Below the pieces are notes generated by a model, which was given only the letters and a program-made list of their open reading frames with translations, was not told the origin of the DNA and did no database searches. Shown one piece after another: positions 43,622 through 47,583 of a DNA stretch of 47,583 nt. The DNA comes from Oscillospiraceae bacterium (GTDB taxonomy: Bacteria; Bacillota; Clostridia; Oscillospirales; CAG-272). Numbering within the stretch: position 1 is the first letter of the stretch; the number at the start of each line of letters is the position of its first letter. Location of the stretch: NCBI GenBank assembly GCA_015064855.1, contig SVRK01000013.1, forward strand, positions 1-47,583. The letters run 5' to 3'. A program made the position numbers and the translations under genes.

Positions 43622-45283
43622 TTATTTACTGAGCATAATATTTACTGCGCTTACTAGTGCTTTTACTGATGAAACGATAATATCACTATCAATTCCTGCG
43701 CCATAATATGCTTTATCGTTAAGCTTGATGCTTACGTATGATGATGCCTTGGAGCTTGATTTACCCTCAAGGTCGTGCTCTTGGTAGCTGTCAAATATGT
43801 AGTCGATTCCTATAACGTCCTTAATTGCATTGGAAACCGCGTCTAAGCGACCGTTTCCTTTAGAGACTCGAACATAAGAAACCCCATTATATTTAATTGT
43901 GCATTCTGCTTCAATGCCGTCTTCCTTATCTGTATAAATTGCTTTTTCAACGTAAATTGGAGCGTTTACGTTTACAAAATCACGAATAAAAATGTCGTAA
44001 ACCTCTTTAGGCTGAAGCTCTCTGTGCTCATGGTCGGAAATGCTCTTTACGTGATAGCCAAAGGCTTCTCTCATCTTAGGTGGTAAAACGTGCTTGAATT
44101 GTGTTTCAAGTATGTAGCCAATACCGCCCTTGCCGGATTGAGAGTTGATTCTTATAACGTCAGCCTCATAAACTCTGCCAACGTCTGTTGGGTCGATTGG
44201 AAGATATGGCACGTTCCATATTTTTTCTTCGCCCTCTCTAAATTTCATACCCTTTGCTATTGCGTCTTGGTGTGAGCCACTAAATGCAGCAAACACGAGC
44301 TGACCGCTGTATGGCTGTCTTTCGTAAACGTGCATTCTTGTAACCTTTTCATAAACCTCGGTAATAGCGGGAAGATTTGAAAAATCAAGTCCTGGGTCTA
44401 TGCCCTGCGAGTACATATTAAGAGCTAGTGTAATTATATCAACGTTACCAGTTCTTTCTCCGTTACCAAAGAGCGTACCCTCAATTCTGTCGCCACCTGC
44501 TAAAAGTCCCATTTCACTATCGGCAACTGCACATCCACGGTCGTTGTGTGGGTGAAGTGAAATTATAACGTTTTCACGGCAGTTAAGGTTCTTTGACATA
44601 TATTCAACCTGATTTGCATAAACGTGAGGCATTGAATGAGAAACTGTAACAGGAAGATTGATTATAACCTTATTATCAGGTGTTGGCTTCCAAATATCTA
44701 TGACCTCGTTACAAATTTCAAGAGCAAACTCCGGCTCGGTTCCTGTAAAGCTTTCGGGTGAATATTCAAAGGTTACTTTCCCTTTTGCCCTTGCTTTATA
44801 TTCGTTGCAAAGATTTGCACCGAATTTTGCTATATTAATTATTTCTTCCTTGCTCTTTCTGAACACCTGCTCTCTTTGAGCAACTGACGTAGAGTTATAA
44901 AGGTGAACAACTGCGTGCTTCGCGCCGTCAATAGCCTCAAACGTTTTGGCAATAATATGCTCACGAGATTGGGTAAGCACTTGTATTGTAACGTCATCAG
45001 GAATTAAGTTATTCTCTATAAGAGTTCTGCAAAATTCATATTCAGTTTCAGACGCAGCTGGGAAGCCAATTTCAATTTCTTTAAAACCAACCTTGCAAAG
45101 AAGCTTAAAAAATTCAAGCTTTTCTTCAAGCGACATTGGAATTATAAGCGCTTGATTGCCGTCACGCAAATCAACGCTACACCAAATCGGTGGCTTTTCG
45201 ATTGAATCCTTTTTTGTCCAATCCATTGTAACGCCAGATGGGGCAAAATACTGTTTTGAATACTTTTGATAATTTTTCATCAT
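43622..45283 (-). CDS. leuA: 2-isopropylmalate synthase, type 2
   Basis: The start at 45283 (ATGATG; the second ATG at 45280 has better spacing to AAAGGA) gives 553 residues; upstream frame lies in the T-box. WCSVDLRDGNQALIIPMSLEEKLEFF carries the metal Asp and Arg; SLHPHNDRGCAVADSE the His pair. The C-terminal allosteric domain (VSKGNGRLDAVSNAIKDV) senses leucine. Length and sequence match the longer LeuA2 type known from actinobacteria and many clostridia, not the ~510-aa type. First gene of the operon. Confidence 0.95.
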   Translation of the reverse strand: MMKNYQKYSKQYFAPSGVTMDWTKKDSIEKPPIWCSVDLRDGNQALIIPMSLEEKLEFFKLLCKVGFKEIEIGFPAASETEYEFCRTLIENNLIPDDVTIQVLTQSREHIIAKTFEAIDGAKHAVVHLYNSTSVAQREQVFRKSKEEIINIAKFGANLCNEYKARAKGKVTFEYSPESFTGTEPEFALEICNEVIDIWKPTPDNKVIINLPVTVSHSMPHVYANQVEYMSKNLNCRENVIISLHPHNDRGCAVADSEMGLLAGGDRIEGTLFGNGERTGNVDIITLALNMYSQGIDPGLDFSNLPAITEVYEKVTRMHVYERQPYSGQLVFAAFSGSHQDAIAKGMKFREGEEKIWNVPYLPIDPTDVGRVYEADVIRINSQSGKGGIGYILETQFKHVLPPKMREAFGYHVKSISDHEHRELQPKEVYDIFIRDFVNVNAPIYVEKAIYTDKEDGIEAECTIKYNGVSYVRVSKGNGRLDAVSNAIKDVIGIDYIFDSYQEHDLEGKSSSKASSYVSIKLNDKAYYGAGIDSDIIVSSVKALVSAVNIMLSK

Positions 45284-45315
45284 TTGTTCCTTTCCTTGAG
45301 CGAGCGTAATGAAAT

Positions 45316-45586
45316 AAAAAAACTCTTTACGCAACTATCCCTGTGCATAAAGAGACGAAGATATTCTCCGCGGTACCACTCTTGCTTGACGAATAAACGC
45401 CCACTCTTGTTCTGTCAATCAACAAAACTCCTCGATAACGGGAGGACCCGTCCAAATCTACTAGATAAAACATCTTTCGGTTGGCAACTCCAGGATGAGC
45501 CGAATATATAGCCCCTATTGCCTCGCACCAAACGGCAACTCTCTTAAAAGGATCGTATACCCTATTTCCCTTCTTTGTCTTATATG
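45316..45586 (-). promoter_or_regulatory. Leucine T-box leader of the leu-ilv operon
   Basis: Read on the minus strand, the leader holds a distal stem I loop with GGTGCGA, a specifier region with CTC (45497-45499, leucine) in GGCTCATCC, a stem III hairpin ACGGG/CCCGT, and the T-box AGAGTGGTACCGCGG (around 45368-45383) that binds the uncharged tRNA end. The antiterminator competes with a terminator in which CTCTTTA pairs with TAAAGAG (45323-45354), followed by seven T residues. Uncharged tRNA-Leu should therefore turn on leuA and the rest of the operon. The coding choice of CTC is inferred by position and agrees with the first gene. Confidence 0.92.
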
Positions 45587-45592
45587 CAATAT

Positions 45593-45621
45593 ATTTTATA
45601 GTATTTGTTTTTATTTGTCAA
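45593..45621 (-). promoter_or_regulatory. Promoter of the T-box/leu-ilv operon
   Basis: Read on the minus strand: TTGACA (45616-45621), 17 bp, TAAAAT (45593-45598). The start near 45586 precedes the T-box stem I. Confidence 0.8.
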
Positions 45622-45702
45622 TAGTTATTTTTATTTTTTTGTAAATAATATATTATTTTAAGAGAATTGTGAATAATTTATTAAGAATAACTACAAAAAG
45701 TA

Positions 45703-45731
45703 TTGACAAAGCCAACCAACTGTGCAATAAT
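45703..45731 (+). promoter_or_regulatory. Promoter of the YwaF-like gene
   Basis: TTGACA (45703-45708) and AATAAT (45726-45731), 17 bp apart, followed by AAGGAGG just before the ATG at 45764. Confidence 0.75.
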
Positions 45732-45763
45732 AAGTTATCTTTTATGTTTTTAAGGAGGCTTTT

Positions 45764-46669
45764 ATGGAATTTTCTGTTTCCTCTAACATAACGGCTGAAA
45801 ATGCACAAAACGTTATAGAGCATATGACAAACAGCGAAGAAGCTGTACCGTTCACCACGCACGCTGACGAGCTTTGGTGCAGGTTTTTTAGCAAAGGCTT
45901 TTTTGGATTTGGAGAACAAGGAAACTTTGAAAATTTTACGATACCGCATTTTATTCCTCTTATTTTATTTGGAATTGCAATATTTTTAATTTGGAGATTC
46001 AGAGCGTTTTTCAGAGCTTGGAAATTTGAGGAAAACTTCCGTTTCATTTGTGCCGCTATTATGATTTTAGTTGAAATGTCTTATTTTTGGCGACTTCTCT
46101 ATGTTGGCAGTGGAGAGACAGGACAGATAGTTTCATTGCTTGATAAACTACCACTACAGGTTTGCGAATGGACTTGTATTATTTGCGCATTTATGGTTAT
46201 GAAAAAGAAAAACAACTGGATGTTCCAAATTTGCTTTTTCGTATGCTTAATCGCAGGCTCATGCGCACTTGCTATACCTGATAATGCTATCGGCACTGCA
46301 GGTCCTGCATACTATAGATACTACCAATTCTGGCTTGAGCATATGCTCCCAATGCTTGCAGTATTCTATATGGTTTTTGTCCACGGCTTTAGACCCAAAA
46401 TGCGAGGAATTTTTATAAGTGCAGGATTTTTAACTATTCTAGGCATAATTGCTATTATCCTCAACGCAAGCCTGCCAAAAGAACATAACCCCGAATATCT
46501 GTATTTCTATTTATTTGAGGGCGTTCCAATTATTGGCAAGCCTTGGGTCACACCTATTTTCTTTGCCATCTTGGTATTCAGTGGCTTCTTTGGACTATAT
46601 TACCTATCCAAGCTAATCATGATGCTTCGCAAAAAATATGTTGAGAAAAAAGCTCTCGAAACCAAATAA
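45764..46669 (+). CDS. YwaF/TIGR02206 family integral membrane protein
   Basis: 301 residues with AAGGAGG upstream. A ~55-residue polar N-terminus precedes six or seven hydrophobic segments (FIPLILFGIAIFLIW, FICAAIMILVEMSYFW, WTCIICAFMVM, ICFFVCLIAGSCALAI, MLPMLAVFYMVF, GFLTILGIIAIILN, PIFFAILVFSGFFGLYY). LPLQVCEWTCI and the YRYYQFWLEHMLP segment fit the TIGR02206/YwaF family, whose members share an L-P-L-x-x-C and a F-x-x-H motif. Function of the family is not established. It is a single-gene unit with its own terminator. Confidence 0.8.
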   Translation: MEFSVSSNITAENAQNVIEHMTNSEEAVPFTTHADELWCRFFSKGFFGFGEQGNFENFTIPHFIPLILFGIAIFLIWRFRAFFRAWKFEENFRFICAAIMILVEMSYFWRLLYVGSGETGQIVSLLDKLPLQVCEWTCIICAFMVMKKKNNWMFQICFFVCLIAGSCALAIPDNAIGTAGPAYYRYYQFWLEHMLPMLAVFYMVFVHGFRPKMRGIFISAGFLTILGIIAIILNASLPKEHNPEYLYFYLFEGVPIIGKPWVTPIFFAILVFSGFFGLYYLSKLIMMLRKKYVEKKALETK

Positions 46670-46672
46670 AAT

Positions 46673-46702
46673 AAAAATCCACCATTTTAGGTGGATTTTT
46701 TG
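46673..46702. terminator. Bidirectional terminator
   Basis: AAAAATCCACC pairs with GGTGGATTTTT (11 bp). It serves the YwaF-like gene and the convergent trigger-factor-like gene, whose stop codon overlaps the hairpin. Confidence 0.85.
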
Positions 46703-47376
46703 TTGTATTTTATTAACCTTGAGTCTATTAGCTGAACCAAAAGGCATTCATAGACATAATGCAACCCACCTTGCATTTCAAAATCAGCTGTAGCCCTCTT
46801 CATTGCCTCTTCCACTGTAAATCCGTGCTCTTCTAAATAGTGTTCAGATATATCATTTATGTATTTTGTCTTTTCTTTTTCTACCATTTCACAAGTAGGC
46901 TTTATCCCTTCTTTATCTGCAAGAGCAACCACCATCATTTTATCCTTCATTTGCTTCTGTATATACTCAGATATAGTTATATCCATTGTCTTTTTTAAAT
47001 ATTCCTCAAAGCTCATGTTATATCTTGTTTTAAATTCATTTGAAGATTCAACAAGCGCCTGCTCCATCGCCTCATATTCCTTTTTAGGGAACGAGATAAT
47101 CTTAGTATTGTTTTTTAGATAACTATAAAACTGTTTTCTAGCTACACTCTTAGCCCAACTTTTTTCAAATTCGACAACTGTAGAAAACCCAAAATACTTC
47201 TCTACAAATTCATCATCATATTTAGAAGCTTTTTCACCTATGTTCTTTTTTACATTTTCAATTAAAGCTGGGATGGCACTATAATCAACTTCGATGACAT
47301 AGTCTTTGTAATTAGGTAATTCGACATACTTTGTCATATCATAATTATATTCTTCTCTTTGATAGAAAATATTCAT
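46687..47376 (-). CDS. Trigger-factor-like protein without ribosome-binding and PPIase domains
   Basis: The start at 47376 has GAGGGGG eight bases upstream; a longer frame to 47448 lacks a site. The 229-aa product opens MTKYVELPNYKDYVIEVDYSAI, recalling the YV-LG-YKGL-V segment that begins the C-terminal chaperone part of clostridial trigger-factor homologues, and then has long charged helices (FVEKYFGFSTVVEFEKSWAKS, ALVESSNEFKTRYNMSFEEYLKK) typical of the SurA/trigger-factor helical arms. The N-terminal ribosome-docking domain and FKBP domain are absent. No signal peptide. It may hold unfolded proteins or be a degenerate offshoot; the assignment rests on pattern similarity only. Confidence 0.6.
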   Translation of the reverse strand: MNIFYQREEYNYDMTKYVELPNYKDYVIEVDYSAIPALIENVKKNIGEKASKYDDEFVEKYFGFSTVVEFEKSWAKSVARKQFYSYLKNNTKIISFPKKEYEAMEQALVESSNEFKTRYNMSFEEYLKKTMDITISEYIQKQMKDKMMVVALADKEGIKPTCEMVEKEKTKYINDISEHYLEEHGFTVEEAMKRATADFEMQGGLHYVYECLLVQLIDSRLIKYNKKST

Positions 47377-47407
47377 AAAATCCCCCTCTGTATAATCTCT
47401 TTTTTTA

Positions 47408-47436
47408 ATTTTAGCATGTTTTTCAAAAATATTCAA
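47408..47436 (-). promoter_or_regulatory. Promoter of the trigger-factor-like gene
   Basis: Read on the minus strand: TTGAAT (47431-47436), 17 bp, TAAAAT (47408-47413), about 30 bp before the start codon. Confidence 0.65.
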
Positions 47437-47447
47437 CATAAAAAGCA

Positions 47448-47583
47448 CTCGGAAAGTTGAAGTGAACCCCGTTTAGTTCACAAAAAATAAAAAGCATAAC
47501 AAAGAACAGGAAGAGGAAATCACCTTTTCCTGTTTTTTAATCGAGTGGTATTGTAAAAAATTAACCAATCTTCAACGAGTAGT
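47448..47583. other. Possible end of an insertion element at the window edge
   Basis: CACTCGGAAAGTTGAAG near 47447-47464 is followed by GTGAAC-CCCGTTTA-GTTCAC (47462-47481). A near-complement of the first part, ATCTTCAACGAGT, closes the window (47567-47579). The GAACCCCGTT block with a hairpin and T run recalls the transposase-distal end of IS3/IS150-type elements in clostridia, but no transposase frame is visible in what remains. Treat as a lead only. Confidence 0.3.
47505..47538 (+). terminator. Terminator near the right edge
   Basis: AACAGGAAGAGG pairs with CCTTTTCCTGTT (one G-U) around a 6-nt loop, followed by T residues. Which transcript it ends lies outside the window or on the minus strand. 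Confidence 0.65.

Overview
The window looks like a chromosome segment of an AT-rich, low-GC Bacillota, most likely an uncultured (probably gut) Clostridia. The reasons are strong AGGAG-type ribosome binding sites, many TTGACA-17-TATAAT promoters, hairpin-plus-T-tract terminators after almost every transcription unit, a leucine T-box, the short HisG + HisZ form of ATP phosphoribosyltransferase, a type 2 LeuA, host-glycan enzymes such as a GH29 fucosidase, and intergenic palindromes of a kind common in gut clostridial genomes. This placement is inferred from gene content; no rRNA or tRNA is present.

Layout. (1) 1-2570 is an accessory, RNA-rich stretch. A consensus promoter drives a small RNA made of two copies of one ~60-nt fold (71-205). 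It is followed by a tiny Asn-rich protein, a small Xre-type HTH protein, an attenuator-like leader in front of an unrecognised 306-aa protein, and a structured non-coding segment containing an H-type pseudoknot (2326-2506). (2) 2575-15695 holds mostly single-gene units: a CoA-disulfide reductase with a rhodanese domain, a GH63/MGH1-like glycosidase, an ADP-ribosylglycohydrolase, two large poorly characterised glycosidase-like proteins, a GH29 alpha-L-fucosidase, a CofE-like (F420 gamma-glutamyl ligase family) protein, a FlK-like thioesterase and a membrane-anchored Xre regulator. (3) 15950-20023 is a tight four-gene cassette: PlsC-like acyltransferase, GT8, GT8, then a protein fusing a GT8 domain without its DxD motif to a PlsC-like acyltransferase. 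(4) 20058-32508 contains two paralogous secreted LRR-like proteins (one intact, one split by a one-base frameshift) flanking a complete histidine operon, yerC-hisZ-hisG-hisD-hisC-hisB-hisH-hisA-hisF-hisIE-hisK. (5) 32681-45621 is a branched-chain amino acid operon read on the minus strand: T-box, leuA, ilvB, ilvN, ilvC, ilvD, leuC, leuD, leuB, a DUF815 AAA ATPase, ilvA, ridA. (6) The right end has a YwaF/TIGR02206 membrane protein, a stand-alone trigger-factor-like protein and possibly the end of an insertion element.

How the parts work together. The his operon supplies every step from PRPP + ATP to histidine. It starts with a TrpR/YerC-like regulator whose promoter carries overlapping palindromes, so autoregulation is likely. 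The ilv-leu operon makes the branched-chain 2-keto acids and leucine precursors; ilvE (the transaminase) is absent from the window. A CUC specifier places the whole operon under leucine-tRNA control, and RidA next to IlvA fits removal of the reactive enamine/imine made by IlvA. The acyltransferase/GT8 cassette is the best candidate for an undescribed system, probably making or modifying an acylated glycolipid or glycopolymer; this is inference. The two structured RNA segments near the left end and the attenuator leader are the other parts that ordinary gene annotation would miss.
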